Origin: Thermoguttaceae bacterium
GTDB lineage: Bacteria; Planctomycetota; Planctomycetia; Pirellulales; Thermoguttaceae
NCBI GenBank assembly: GCA_025062105.1
Contig: JANXAQ010000007.1
Location: 1-38,096 of the forward strand
DNA length: 38,096 bases
Direction of reading: 5' to 3'
Of the stretch, positions 16,406 through 24,916 are shown piece by piece (the first letter of the stretch is position 1; the number at the start of each line of letters is the position of its first letter). Below the pieces are notes generated by a model. That model saw nothing but the letters and a program-made list of their open reading frames with translations, ran no database searches and was not told where the DNA came from. The position numbers and the translations under genes were made by a program.

Positions 16406-17485
16406 TTATCGATTTCGCCAAATGGCTGAGTCGGGGATACCCAGCGCAGCTTGTCGAGTGGCAATGGCGGCCCGAAAGCGGCGAGCATCTGTGGGATACC
16501 CAGCCGTGGGCCGAATGCCAGGAAGTTGCTCGGTCCAAAACCGATTCCAGGCCTCCATGGCCAATTCCCGCAGATATTTGGAAAGCATCGAAGCAAGGGC
16601 TACCGGCAGAAGACTCTCGCCGCTACATCGAAAACGAAAGCTCACCATGCCGTTGCCTCTCGGAATTTGGTAAATGCTTTCCTGTCGGCTCTCCTGCACT
16701 GGTTTTACCTGTGCCGGTTGAAAAAAGGAAGGAGCAAAAGTTGCCGAAAGCAAATCGACGTATTTATCCCGGCCACCATGCTTATCGCACACCACTTGCA
16801 CTACTCCGGTGGGTAATTCCTCTAACAGGCGACGGACCAACTCCAACGTCTGCAAGGAAAGCATAGTGGCTTTGTTGCCATAGTGGCTTACCAGCCGATT
16901 AAATCGCTCCGGAAACAAAAACAGCGATCGGCCTCCCAAAAACCTGATACCCCGCTCGGCCAACCGCTCTGCCACCCACTGGGCCAAACCTCCGATCTCC
17001 TCCGGGGAAATGCTTTCGGGTACCCTCGGCCAATAGGCTGGATACCAGGCCAGGGCGGCCTGTTGGCTTTCTGGATCAAAAGTTACGGCTTCCAGCAGAT
17101 CGATCCAATTGGAAGGCCTGTTCCCTGCGGCAGTTAGCATCACCAGCACTGTTCGCTCCAACCCAGGCCGACCTTGGCGAGTGTAAACCAGTTTGGAATC
17201 GCCGATGACCAAAGGAGCCCATTGTTTCTGTGTGGCTGTTTTCTCCGAACAACCGGCGGTCCAAGCGTTCGGACAACCAGATATCCCGGATAACATGCCT
17301 TTAGCATTCTTACAGAGGTTCGATTGTTTTCGCACAGGCGGTTTGGAGAGAATCGGGCCAGAAAGATGCTGATACATTTGTTCTGGCTGGAGTCCGTCTG
17401 GCAATTGCCAGATGGTGGCCGAGATGACCAGCGGCCCCAACCGCGGCCCATAACCTGCTTCATCTACCCCAATGCAATACACCAT
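16406..17485 (-). CDS. Divergent RNase HII-like protein
   Basis: A 359-residue protein with all RNase HII landmarks in the right order: GVDEAGYGPRLGP near the N-terminus (D8, E9), GDSK (95-98), CDKHGGR (D234), ALASMLSKYLRE (298-307) and GYPTDARRF (329-337). RNase HII cuts the RNA strand of RNA-DNA hybrids and removes single ribonucleotides. Odd points: it is about 1.7 times the usual length (~200), with inserts after residue 25 and between 110 and 225. The fourth catalytic Asp of the AK-x-x-RD motif is replaced by Glu (E307), and DG is replaced by DKHGG. It is therefore probably a paralogous subfamily, and nuclease activity is uncertain. Start at ATG 17485 (AGGTGG just before); GTG 17491 is possible. 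Confidence 0.75.
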   Translation of the reverse strand: MVYCIGVDEAGYGPRLGPLVISATIWQLPDGLQPEQMYQHLSGPILSKPPVRKQSNLCKNAKGMLSGISGCPNAWTAGCSEKTATQKQWAPLVIGDSKLVYTRQGRPGLERTVLVMLTAAGNRPSNWIDLLEAVTFDPESQQAALAWYPAYWPRVPESISPEEIGGLAQWVAERLAERGIRFLGGRSLFLFPERFNRLVSHYGNKATMLSLQTLELVRRLLEELPTGVVQVVCDKHGGRDKYVDLLSATFAPSFFQPAQVKPVQESRQESIYQIPRGNGMVSFRFRCSGESLLPVALASMLSKYLRELAMEAWNRFWTEQLPGIRPTAGYPTDARRFRAAIATRQAALGIPDSAIWRNR

Positions 17486-17629
17486 GACCACCTAAGCTTT
17501 GGCTAACACTTTCGCCCAGGAGACCAAATTACCCCTGCCTGAGGTTGAGGAGTTCGGCAAGCGAGACAGTTCAGCTGACTGGGCTAAAAACTAGCGTGTT
17601 TGCCCCCTTCTGCGTCAGCTCAACCCTTA

Positions 17630-17787
17630 CAGGCTGTCCTGAAATTGAGAGTTGGGCGGTTTTTAATGGGTTTTGGCCGACCGGCTCCACCCTCGACACT
17701 CCTTAAAAACAGGGATTTTAGGGATTCCGGGGGAATTGAGGAAGGAAACCTGCTTTCATCATAAAAAATGCTTTTTCGCACAGCCTC
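17630..17787 (+). repeat. MITE-like element family D, copy 2
   Basis: 158 bp, ends CAGGCTGTCCTGAAATT and TTTCGCACAGCCTC. The left flank is TTA (17627-17629) and the right flank TAA (17788-17790), followed at once by B copy 5. Internally it is oriented opposite to D copy 1 (GGTTTTGGCCGACCGGC, CCCTCGACACTCC). Confidence 0.75.
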
Positions 17788-17790
17788 TAA

Positions 17791-17940
17791 GCTTGACTTT
17801 TGCCATGTTAGGCCTTCTCCCGGAAGGGGAAAACTCTAACTCCTTGTAACTATTCGACTTAGGAAATTATGTGAACTAAAGGAAGTCTCGTCGTAACTGC
17901 TAGAAACAAAAGGACTTAGGGAAAATGGCAAAACTCAAGC
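17791..17940 (-). repeat. MITE-like element family B, copy 5 (inverted)
   Basis: 150 bp, ends GCTTGACTTTTGCCAT and ATGGCAAAACTCAAGC. Contains CTTCTCCCGGAAGGGGAAAA and CTAACTCCTTGTAACTATT. The right flank is TTA (17941-17943), matching the TTA left of D copy 2. The 190 bp from 17941 to 18130 hold nothing recognisable. Confidence 0.85.
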
Positions 17941-18130
17941 TTAGGTGCCGTCTGGCGGCGCAGCAGGCGGATACCCGAAACGATTGCCTTCGGACATCTG
18001 CCCTTAACCTCTTTGGAGCAGCGGGCAGAGGGAAAAACTACTGCGCTGAAGGTTTCCAGGTTTGGGACCATGTCCAAAATAGCACCCGCTCGAGTAGGCC
18101 ATTCCGTCCGGAAACCCACGTTACAAGATT

Positions 18131-19054
18131 TTATTGCTTGGGGAGAAGTTGAGGGAGGGGGGAGAGGTTTTCCAGAGCTTGGCGGAAATGGGTTTCCAGA
18201 AAGAGCACATCCTGTGGGGAAAGATCTTGGCGGCCTGCAACAGCTTGGACCACCAACGGAATAGGTACCTCACGGCCGCGGGGAAGCCGAGTGGTGGCCA
18301 ATGCCTCCGGAGCAGGGATACCTAAAGTAACTTTTTTTCCATCCACATGAAGCGGGGTGATGGCCACCAAGTTGGGCTGGATGAGCACTGCGGGGCTTCG
18401 GGCAGCAATGTACCGGCCGTCTTGGTCTAGGTCGATCCGCCAAGCCAACGTGGCCAAACCGCCGTCCTCTGGCCGCACTAGCAACAAATACCGGATCACA
18501 ATCGGCCGATGAGCGTCGGGGTCGGCAAAATAGGTTGGGGCGTCCACCATAGCTAGCCGAGGCGAAAATGCCACCTGATGAACTTTCTTTAGGTGTTCTT
18601 CAGCCCGGCCCAGAATGGCCAATTTCAATACGCCTAGATCAGCTCCCAGTTCTTTCTGAGTGGCCGAGGTCAGTACGATATCCTCTTGGCCCACCTGGGC
18701 GCCGACGGCCATAGCCACCTTTTCTAACCGCCAAGGGGCTCGGCCAGTGGGATCTGCCGGAGCCACCCGAGCCGCAAACACAGTAAAAAGAAACTCTCCG
18801 GCAGCCCGGCCAAATTCAGGAATAGAATCCACGTCGCCAGTGGCAAGCCGATTTCGAGTCTTAAAGATGAGGTGGGTCCATCCTACTGGCGGCCGGTTGC
18901 CTACCTTAGTGCCGGGCGGAATCTGCTCAATAGGCCGCCGAGTGCAATCGATTTGGCTCACCGAAGCACCCAGCGCACTGCTGCTCCATAGCCAAGGCCC
19001 TATCAGACTCAACCAAGGCCCCAGTAGCTTTAAGCAAACTATCTGCCAAGACAA
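18131..19054 (-). CDS. Exported hypothetical protein
   Basis: A 307-residue protein that I do not recognise. The N-terminal ~30 residues are a signal peptide with two hydrophobic runs (LKLLGPWLSLIGPWLW) and an ALGAS cleavage-like site. The mature part is probably beta-rich, with segments HLIFKTRNRLATGDVDSIPEF, APWRLEKVAMAVG, VIRYLLLVRPEDGG and TLAWRIDLDQDGRY. A C-terminal helix reads SPQDVLFLETHFRQALENL. The start is TTG 19054, with AGGAG ten bases upstream. It stands alone between a B element downstream and an A element upstream. Planctomycete secreted proteins of this size are common, but no function can be inferred. Confidence 0.7.
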   Translation of the reverse strand: MSWQIVCLKLLGPWLSLIGPWLWSSSALGASVSQIDCTRRPIEQIPPGTKVGNRPPVGWTHLIFKTRNRLATGDVDSIPEFGRAAGEFLFTVFAARVAPADPTGRAPWRLEKVAMAVGAQVGQEDIVLTSATQKELGADLGVLKLAILGRAEEHLKKVHQVAFSPRLAMVDAPTYFADPDAHRPIVIRYLLLVRPEDGGLATLAWRIDLDQDGRYIAARSPAVLIQPNLVAITPLHVDGKKVTLGIPAPEALATTRLPRGREVPIPLVVQAVAGRQDLSPQDVLFLETHFRQALENLSPLPQLLPKQ

Positions 19055-19137
19055 CCGGTCCGTTCTCCTGAGCGTACGAGCTGGTTCAGTATCATTGCCC
19101 CGATAAAAACACGGGCAGCAGAGCTTAGGAACCTCTG

Positions 19138-19314
19138 CAAAATTCTGAACATGGAGGGACTTTATGGACTTTTGATTCTATAGCCGCTCGGTTCTTCTAT
19201 CCGAACACCTAGTATCTATTGGGTCCTAGCAATGCTGCAGCTTATTATGTGGTGTTAGAGGAAGGACATCCAAAATGGTATAAAAATATGCCTCGTGAAT
19301 TGTGCAGAGGTTCC
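19138..19314 (+). repeat. MITE-like element family A, copy 5
   Basis: Ends GGAACCTCTGCAAAATTC and GTGCAGAGGTTCC. Exact 4-bp duplication CTTA at 19134-19137 and 19315-19318. One of the best preserved insertions in the window. Confidence 0.9.
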
Positions 19315-19371
19315 CTTAACTATTTGCGAGGTATTTGTTTTCCAAAGACTACCTCTTATCATCTCGATTTT

Positions 19372-19508
19372 TGCCATTTGGGCCCCTACAGAAAGGAGAA
19401 AGCTCTAACTGCTTGGAATTGTTGAGGTAGGAAAGTGGTGAACAAAAGGGATGGCTGTCGTAACTCCTGTAGGGAAAACAAGTTAGGGAAAAATGGCAAA
19501 AGTTCAGC
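19372..19508 (-). repeat. MITE-like element family B, copy 6 (inverted)
   Basis: Ends TCTCGATTTTTGCCATTT and AAATGGCAAAAGTTCAG. The middle (CTCTAACTGCTTGGAATTG, GTCGTAACTCCTG) matches the other inverted B copies. Slightly shorter than 150 bp. It lies downstream of the exbD genes. Confidence 0.8.
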
Positions 19509-19596
19509 TCCTTTGTTTCACAGGCTCGAAACATCGAACAGAGGCTGGCGATTGCAAATTGGCAAAACTCGAACAACAGAAGTTGGCCCGGCACGG

Positions 19597-20085
19597 TTAT
19601 TCCACCGGTCCGCCGCGTGCAGGCTTGAACTTGATCTTTTCGATCAGCTTGACGATGTTTCCGCTCTGATCCACATAGCCGGATACATGCGTAATGGCTT
19701 CCATGACGTATTCATAGCGGAGCACGTAATCACAGTCCAGTTCAACTTCCAGTGTGGAGGTGTCCCTGCCAGCGCAGAGAGCTTTGATTTCTTCGCGAAG
19801 TTCCTGGAAGCTTTTCAGGGGTTTTTCCGTAAGTAGAATTTCGCTAAGCCGACCCCGGGAATCTGCCTTCATCCGCACGACAATCGGGGGATTTTCCTGT
19901 TCTTTTGGGGTCCCTTGGGCCATCGTGGCCAGAGGCATCTTGATGTCGAAGTCGCCTTCGGTGGCAAAGACTTTCAAGGTAAGCATAAAGAAAATCAGCA
20001 GCTGAAAACAGACGTCGATCATCGGCGTCATGTTCAGCTCAATGCGTTGGAAACCGGCTTCGTCTCTTTTTGTGCCCAGTCGCAT
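19597..20085 (-). CDS. exbD: ExbD/TolR-type biopolymer transport protein
   Basis: A 162-residue inner-membrane protein. A short cytoplasmic N-terminus precedes the signature MTPMIDVCFQLLIFFMLT, which carries the conserved membrane Asp (D24) that carries protons in ExbD/TolR/MotB-type stators. The rest is a periplasmic domain with LEVELDCDYVLRYEYVMEAI. It is the last gene of an exbB-exbD-exbD operon, four bases behind the first exbD. Together they would use the proton gradient to drive TonB-dependent uptake or a Tol/gliding-like process; no tonB is nearby, so the partner is unknown. MTPMIDV-type proteins usually come in pairs in planctomycetes. Confidence 0.9.
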   Translation of the reverse strand: MRLGTKRDEAGFQRIELNMTPMIDVCFQLLIFFMLTLKVFATEGDFDIKMPLATMAQGTPKEQENPPIVVRMKADSRGRLSEILLTEKPLKSFQELREEIKALCAGRDTSTLEVELDCDYVLRYEYVMEAITHVSGYVDQSGNIVKLIEKIKFKPARGGPVE

Positions 20086-20088
20086 GGA

Positions 20089-20556
20089 TTAGGTTCCTTG
20101 CGTAACCCGGATATATTTTTCTCTGGCTCGCAGTACAAACCGTTCGAAGCCCAAATCTTGACACTCTTTGATGAGTTTCTGAAGGGTACCGGTATGGGCG
20201 TCGCGATCAGCCCGGATGATGACGGTAGCTTTCGCAGCACTTCGACCAAGCTCCTGGAGACGTTGTTTTTCCCGCTGGAGGATGCCACGGATCAGGGAAA
20301 GACTTACTTCGTCGCCGCCGACGATCACACTAGGGGGTTTGGCAGCCGTCAATTGCAGGACGATCGGGGATTCCCAGGGCGTTTCGGGCGGCTTGGCCAA
20401 TTCGCTTTCCGGCAGCTTGATCCGCTCGCTCTGGTCTTCAGTCACAAAGTTAATCGTAAGCATAAAAAAGATGATCAACTGAAATGTTACGTCGATCATC
20501 GGCGTCATGTCCGGGCTGAACGACTCGCTTGTCACATGGCGTTTGATAACCTTCAT
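20089..20556 (-). CDS. exbD: ExbD/TolR-type biopolymer transport protein
   Basis: About 155 residues. DMTPMIDVTFQLIIFFMLTINFV gives the single transmembrane helix with conserved D22. The periplasmic domain has VIVGGDEVSLS, ATVIIRADRDAHTGTLQKLI and a closing KYIRVTQ, the usual ExbD fold. It differs clearly from the following exbD, so the two are old paralogs likely to form a heteromeric stator subunit. I chose ATG 20556, with GGGAG about ten bases upstream; TTG 20574 would add six residues. It lies 211 bp behind exbB. A hairpin around AGCCCACATTTTTGTGGCT (about 20730) sits in that gap and might attenuate or stabilise the message; this is speculative. Confidence 0.9.
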   Translation of the reverse strand: MKVIKRHVTSESFSPDMTPMIDVTFQLIIFFMLTINFVTEDQSERIKLPESELAKPPETPWESPIVLQLTAAKPPSVIVGGDEVSLSLIRGILQREKQRLQELGRSAAKATVIIRADRDAHTGTLQKLIKECQDLGFERFVLRAREKYIRVTQGT

Positions 20557-20767
20557 CGCTTTGATCTCCCACAAACTCCATGGCCTGCGACAACGACTTC
20601 CTGCTGGCCTACCCCATGCCAGGCCCCATAGAGTTTATGTCTCTGCCAAGCCGGATAACCTCCGATAGTGGTGGACATAGGCGTCTGTGGACAACTTGCT
20701 AGGAGGTTGCCCAGAACCGGGAGCCCACATTTTTGTGGCTTTTGCCCTTTGGTTTAGAAAAGCAATC

Positions 20768-21589
20768 CTATGCTTTTTTCGCCGCCCCTACCGTAGCAAA
20801 TCGTTTCATCAATTCGCCACTAATGATGCCCACTTCATTCACAAGACGATTGATTCGATTGCGGACAATTTGATAATAGACAATGGCAGGAATGGCAAGA
20901 ATCAGTCCTACCAGTGTAGTAACCAGAGCCATCCCGATACCTTGGGCCAGTTCCGAAGGCTTAGGCGTGGTCGTAGCTTGAGCAATCTTCATAAAGGCGA
21001 TGATCATTCCGTGTACCGTACCCAACAAGCCGAACATTGGGCTGATTTGCCCAATCAAGGCCACATACCCTAGCCGGTGTTCCATTTTCATGTTTTCTTC
21101 TTCGCCGGTTTCCTGCATGGCGGCCACAGCCGCATCATAGCCGCCAGAAAGTTGCGCCATGCCTGCGGCCAACACCTGTCCTAAAAACGATTCATCCACT
21201 TTGACCAATTCGTATGCTTCTTGATATCGCTTATTGTTCAGATGTTCCTCAAATACCTGCAATAGCATGGAAGGAATAATATTTTCCCGCCGAACCGCCA
21301 AAATGTTCATCACAAACAAAGCCACTAGGGTGAAGCTAAGGAATCCGAAGACAATCACATACGGCCAACCTAAGGCCTCGACAAGCCACACCAACATGCT
21401 TTTGCGTTCCGGGGCGGCCTCTTCTGTAGAAGCTTGACCTTCCTCAGCCTCGGCACTGGTTGCTTCTCCTTCCGCATACACTGGGCTGGGGTGGAAAGCC
21501 ACCGTTGTGAAAACTCCCAGATATACGGCTAATACTACCATCGCTAAAAAACTCACTACCCAAAAACGTGTCCAGTACCCACTCACCAT
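20768..21589 (-). CDS. exbB: ExbB/TolQ/MotA-family proton channel protein
   Basis: A 273-residue inner-membrane protein. An N-terminal hydrophobic segment (residues 8-30) and an acidic periplasmic linker (EGEATSAEAEEGQASTEE) precede the ExbB core. TM1 is at about 68-92. A cytoplasmic loop carries the family motif HRLGYVALIGQISPMFGLLGTVHGMIIAF, with two further transmembrane helices up to about 245. The core matches TolQ/ExbB proton channels that pair with ExbD. AGGAGGT lies seven bases before the ATG. It is the first gene of the operon with two exbD genes. The extra N-terminal signal-like segment is common in planctomycete and proteobacterial ExbB variants. Confidence 0.92.
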   Translation of the reverse strand: MVSGYWTRFWVVSFLAMVVLAVYLGVFTTVAFHPSPVYAEGEATSAEAEEGQASTEEAAPERKSMLVWLVEALGWPYVIVFGFLSFTLVALFVMNILAVRRENIIPSMLLQVFEEHLNNKRYQEAYELVKVDESFLGQVLAAGMAQLSGGYDAAVAAMQETGEEENMKMEHRLGYVALIGQISPMFGLLGTVHGMIIAFMKIAQATTTPKPSELAQGIGMALVTTLVGLILAIPAIVYYQIVRNRINRLVNEVGIISGELMKRFATVGAAKKA

Positions 21590-21823
21590 GACTACCTCCT
21601 AATTCAACTACTGCCGCTGCCATTGGGCCGAAACACCTCTCTGCCTCTGCCCCTCCGGCAGACTCTCGTCTCAGCCACCCTGTAAGCCTAGTACCCACAG
21701 ACTTCTAATTGAACGAGAAAACCCCAACAATGGTTGGAAAAAATTATTGTAATCTGAATCCCTTTCTATGAAAACCCTAGGGAAAGTTTTTTTTGTAACA
21801 ATTCAGCGGAGTGGAGAATTGCC

Positions 21824-21935
21824 TCTTCCCTCCCGGGGAAGCCGGCCTCCTAGAGTCTGGCCGGCCGAGGGAAACGCCGGTTGCCCCCTCTCAATTCCCT
21901 TTCACCCCCTCCCTGGTGGCGATGGGAAGCAGGAA
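21824..21935. repeat. REP-like block F4
   Basis: CCCTCCCGGGGAAGCCGGCC, TCTGGCCGGCCGAGGG and CCCCCTCTCAATTCCCTTTCACCCCCTCCC. GC palindromes with the GGGTGAGGG-type motif in reverse, as in F1 and F3. No ORF. Confidence 0.45.
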
Positions 21936-22000
21936 AAAATAAGCCCACCACCCATTCGCCAGTGGATTTGGAATATTCCAGCCGAGTTCACAAACTCCTA

Positions 22001-22039
22001 TCTTCTTCTTCTCTCCTTCTTATCTTCTTCTCTCCTTCC
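22001..22039 (+). repeat. Homopyrimidine tract
   Basis: Thirty-eight of 39 bases are C or T (TCTTCTTCTTCTCTCCTTCT and continuing), with a single A at 22022. It resembles simple-sequence slippage. No gene covers it. Confidence 0.7.
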
Positions 22040-22218
22040 TGAAAGAAACCGAGGACACCTCCGCCTGGCGTTCTGGGGGTTTTGACCTCGAACACAAAGG
22101 CCCGAGGCAGAAGGGCAGAATAGATTTTGAGACTCAAGCATCCTTCCTGCTTTCTGCTCCAGCCCCCAGGCCCTTGGTAGGTGCGAGCTATTAGGCTGCC
22201 TTTCTTGGTCCCGGGCTT

Positions 22219-22479
22219 GCTGTTATACACAAGTTGGAATTCAGACGCTCGGACATCACTTTAGGCAAAGCAGGAAAACTCGTTGAACCACACAGACAAA
22301 CCATTTTCTGAAACTAAAGGCCTGCTGATCTTCTAAATGATTTTTCCTAAATTGTGCAATTTATCCAAAGTAACTATTGGCTTGTTTTGGAAGGTTTGTT
22401 GACCCCCTAATTGGGGAAATCATTTGCTACTGCAGGGAGGGTAAATCCATCCCAAAATCCCAAAGATGTGGATAACAGC
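22219..22479 (+). repeat. MITE-like element family E, copy 2
   Basis: Ends GCTGTTATACACAAG and TGTGGATAACAGC, an inverted repeat GCTGTTATNCACA. Internal GACATCACTTTAGGCAAAGC, TTATCCAAAGTAACTATTGGCTTG and GACCCCCTAATTGGGG match the other E copies. About 260 bp. Confidence 0.7.
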
Positions 22480-22825
22480 TAGTGGCACCGGGGGGAAAGC
22501 AAAATAAAACAAGCCCCTTTCACGGGGAAAGTGTTACCGCTTTTCCAGCCAAGCGGCTGTAACTTGGTGTGCCATAGGGATAGTGATTTAGAGCGAACAG
22601 TTTAGTTTGATTCTCGGCTCAGTGTTTTCGAGCCAAAAAGCCTCAACCGATTACCCCCTCCTTGGGGTGATCATCCCTCCCCACAGTTTGGGATTTTTAA
22701 GATATTTCTACGGTAACTGGGAAGATCTATTTCCTTTTGAACTCTTCGCTTTCTCTCTAGAGAAGTTATTCCTCACAGCCAAAAAGAGCCAAAAAGCAAA
22801 TTAAGGCTTACTCTCCTGCAGCGGA

Positions 22826-23022
22826 TCGTTGTATACACATATTTGGAGGGATTTACTAGCCAATCGGAGGAAATGATTACCGCACACAGGCAATAACGAC
22901 CTTATCCAAAAGAACCCAACTAAGGTATTTAGGAGTCAGGAAGGGGTTCGGTTTTGGGAATTAATTTGCAAATATTCCTAATCTGTGTTGTTCAACAAAC
23001 ATTTGGGATTTGTGTACGGGGA
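22826..23022 (-). repeat. Family E remnant, copy 4 (inverted)
   Basis: Starts TTGTATACACATATTTGG, then GAGGGATTTACTAGCC, GAAATGATTACC and CCTTATCCAAAAG, and ends near GGGATTTGTGTACGG. These are the reversed blocks of E copy 2 with much substitution. The 22480-22825 stretch before it shows only scattered similarity to E (ACCCCCTCCTTGGGGTGATCAT). Confidence 0.4.
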
Positions 23023-23344
23023 TGTCCTATTACTCTTCCCTATAGTCTTCCATTTCGGCTGGACTTGGGTTTGCCTTATTTTCCCCACTGGCAGGTTTTC
23101 AACTCTTGGTAATGTTATTTTCCCTGTATCTATTTCGCCGAATGGCGTAGTAGTAAAAAATGGGCAAGATTTTTAGTTTTAGAATTCTCTAAGTTTCCCG
23201 GTTTGTTTATTTTCTATTCATCCCAGATAGTGGGATTTTGAACCGGTTGTAGCACCCGCTGAAGTGTTATTTCGCCTAACCTAATTCTCAGGATGTATTA
23301 TTTTCCCATCTATAGAGGGGATTGTTAAAGAGGAATGGGCCGGT
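23023..23344. other. Gene-free AT-rich spacer
   Basis: No credible ORF or repeat family member seen. It lies downstream of the alcohol dehydrogenase gene (minus strand) and has several T-rich runs, but no stem with a T-run that I would call a terminator. Confidence 0.35.
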
Positions 23345-24346
23345 TTAATCTACCTGGAGGACTCCTGTGCCGGCGATTTGGTCGGCTTTTAGGTCTTGTA
23401 AAGCCCGGTTGGCCTCCGTCAAAGGATAGACTGTCGTATGTGGCCGAATCGGAATCCGAGCAGCCTCGGCCAACAGTTCTTCCCCGTCTTGTCGGGTATT
23501 GGAGGTAACCGAGCGGATGTCGCGTTCATAAAAGACATACCGTTGGTAGTCCATTTGAGGGATAGGAGTCATGTAGATACCGGCCAAAGCCAGGGTTCCG
23601 CCCTTTTGGAGTTTTTCCAAAGCGGGGGGAACAAGCTGTCCGGCGGGGGCGAAAATAATCGCACTGTGCACCTTACAAGGCAGTTGTTCGGCCGACTGGC
23701 CTACCCAGTCGGCTCCCATTTGACGAGCCAATTGACGATGTTTTTCCGCTCGGCTTACCACAAACACCTCACAGCCCCGAGCTTGGGCCAGTTGAAGCAC
23801 TACATGGGCAGAGGAACCAAATCCGTATAAGGCCAACCGGCCGGCCGGAGGCACTTGGGCTCGGCGAAAAGCTCGATAGCCTATAATTCCAGCACATAAA
23901 AGCGGAGCCGCCTCTTGATCGGTAAACAGCTCGGGAATCCGGTAGGCAAAATCTTCCCGCACCAAGGCATACTCCGCATAGCCGCCATCGGCATGGTAGC
24001 CGGTAAACCGAGCCGCTTCACAAAGATTTTCTTTGCCAGTGCGGCAAAACTCGCATTGGCCGCATGTCTGCCGAAGCCAGGCAATCCCTACCCGTTCGCC
24101 GAGCTGGAAGCGTCGGCAATTTGGGCCTAGGGCCTCCACTTGCCCTACTACTTGGTGGCCTGGAACCACCGGCAATTTTGCACCAGGCAGCTCCCCTTCA
24201 ATCACGTGCAGATCGGTCCGGCAAATCGCACAAGCCCGCACCCGAACCCGCACATAACCGGCCTGCAACTCCGGGATAGGAAGTTCCATAAGCCGGAGCG
24301 GATTATTCTCGATCCGGTCAACCCTTTCTAAAACCATCGCTTTCAT
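23345..24346 (-). CDS. Zinc-dependent alcohol dehydrogenase (MDR superfamily)
   Basis: About 333 residues, oxidising or reducing alcohols and aldehydes with NAD(P). Catalytic zinc ligands are visible as C42 (ACAICRTD), H64 (PGHQVVG) and C152 (LLCAGIIGYRA). The structural zinc site is C96, C99, C102 and C110 (CGQCEFCRTGKENLC). The Rossmann glycines are in YGFGSSAH (175-182). The glutamate usually after His64 is Gln here, a pattern common in this bacterial subfamily. ATG 24346 is preferred because GGGAG lies nine bases upstream; the frame is open 24 bp further to 24370. It stands alone with a nested pair of A elements upstream. Confidence 0.92.
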   Translation of the reverse strand: MKAMVLERVDRIENNPLRLMELPIPELQAGYVRVRVRACAICRTDLHVIEGELPGAKLPVVPGHQVVGQVEALGPNCRRFQLGERVGIAWLRQTCGQCEFCRTGKENLCEAARFTGYHADGGYAEYALVREDFAYRIPELFTDQEAAPLLCAGIIGYRAFRRAQVPPAGRLALYGFGSSAHVVLQLAQARGCEVFVVSRAEKHRQLARQMGADWVGQSAEQLPCKVHSAIIFAPAGQLVPPALEKLQKGGTLALAGIYMTPIPQMDYQRYVFYERDIRSVTSNTRQDGEELLAEAARIPIRPHTTVYPLTEANRALQDLKADQIAGTGVLQVD

Positions 24347-24400
24347 ACCAAATGGCTCCCATTGCAGCAAACCTGATTGGAACTTTGAATAACCGGAAAT

Positions 24401-24778
24401 GGAACCTCTGCAAAATCCTGAATATATAGTGAACTTTATGAAGTTGTGCTTCGGTAGAGTTTAACAAATGTCATTTCAACATCTTTATCTGGGGTGGTAG
24501 CAGTGCCAGCAACTCTTTATTGGGCCAGTCCTGGAGGGAGCCCAAATGATATCAAAGAATCCCTGCAAAATACTGAACATCCAGTGAACTTTATGAACTT
24601 TTGATTCTTTAGCCATTCCGTTGTCCTGCTCGGACATCTACTATCTGTTGGGTGCTAGCAATCCTAGCGCCCCTATATGTTGTGTTAGAGGGAGGCCAGC
24701 CAAAATGGTATAAAAATATCCCCTTTGAATTATGCAGAGGTTCCTTAAAATATTTGCTTCGAGTTATGCAGAGATTCC
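24401..24778 (+). repeat. MITE-like element family A, copy 6, interrupted by copy 7
   Basis: The left part (24401 to about 24555) starts GGAACCTCTGCAAAATCC and runs to CCAAATGATATCAA. It then breaks off where copy 7 begins. The missing right end resumes after copy 7 as AAAATATTTGCTTCGAG...TTATGCAGAGATTCC, ending 24778. Joined, the two pieces reconstitute one A element. Confidence 0.85.
24556..24744 (+). repeat. MITE-like element family A, copy 7, nested in copy 6
   Basis: A complete A element of 189 bp, start AGAATCCCTGCAAAATAC, end TATGCAGAGGTTCC. Flanks TCAA (24552-24555) and TTAA (24745-24748) match at three of four bases. It lies inside another A element. Confidence 0.9.
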
Positions 24779-24791
24779 TCTGTTAAAAGCT

Positions 24792-24895
24792 GGCTCTGTT
24801 GAAACCGTTTCCGGTGGAGTCCTGATCCCAACGGTACCAAAACCGACGGGCATAGACAAAACCTCCCCAGCGTCCGGGCAACCTTTAACAGAGCC
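24792..24895 (+). repeat. MITE-like element family C, copy 3
   Basis: Ends GGCTCTGTTGAAACCG and CCTTTAACAGAGCC. The 9-bp flanks TTAAAAGCT (24783-24791) and TTAAAAGCT (24896-24904) are identical. The best proof of transposition for family C in the window. It ends 21 bp from the gmhA-like stop. Confidence 0.92.
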
Positions 24896-24916
24896 TTAAA
24901 AGCTAGCTCTAACTCC

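Noticed and set aside
22985..23176. Hydrophobic plus-strand open frame of 63 codons
   Set aside because: It starts with TTG within an E-element remnant and has no ribosome site; hydrophobicity comes from T-rich DNA.
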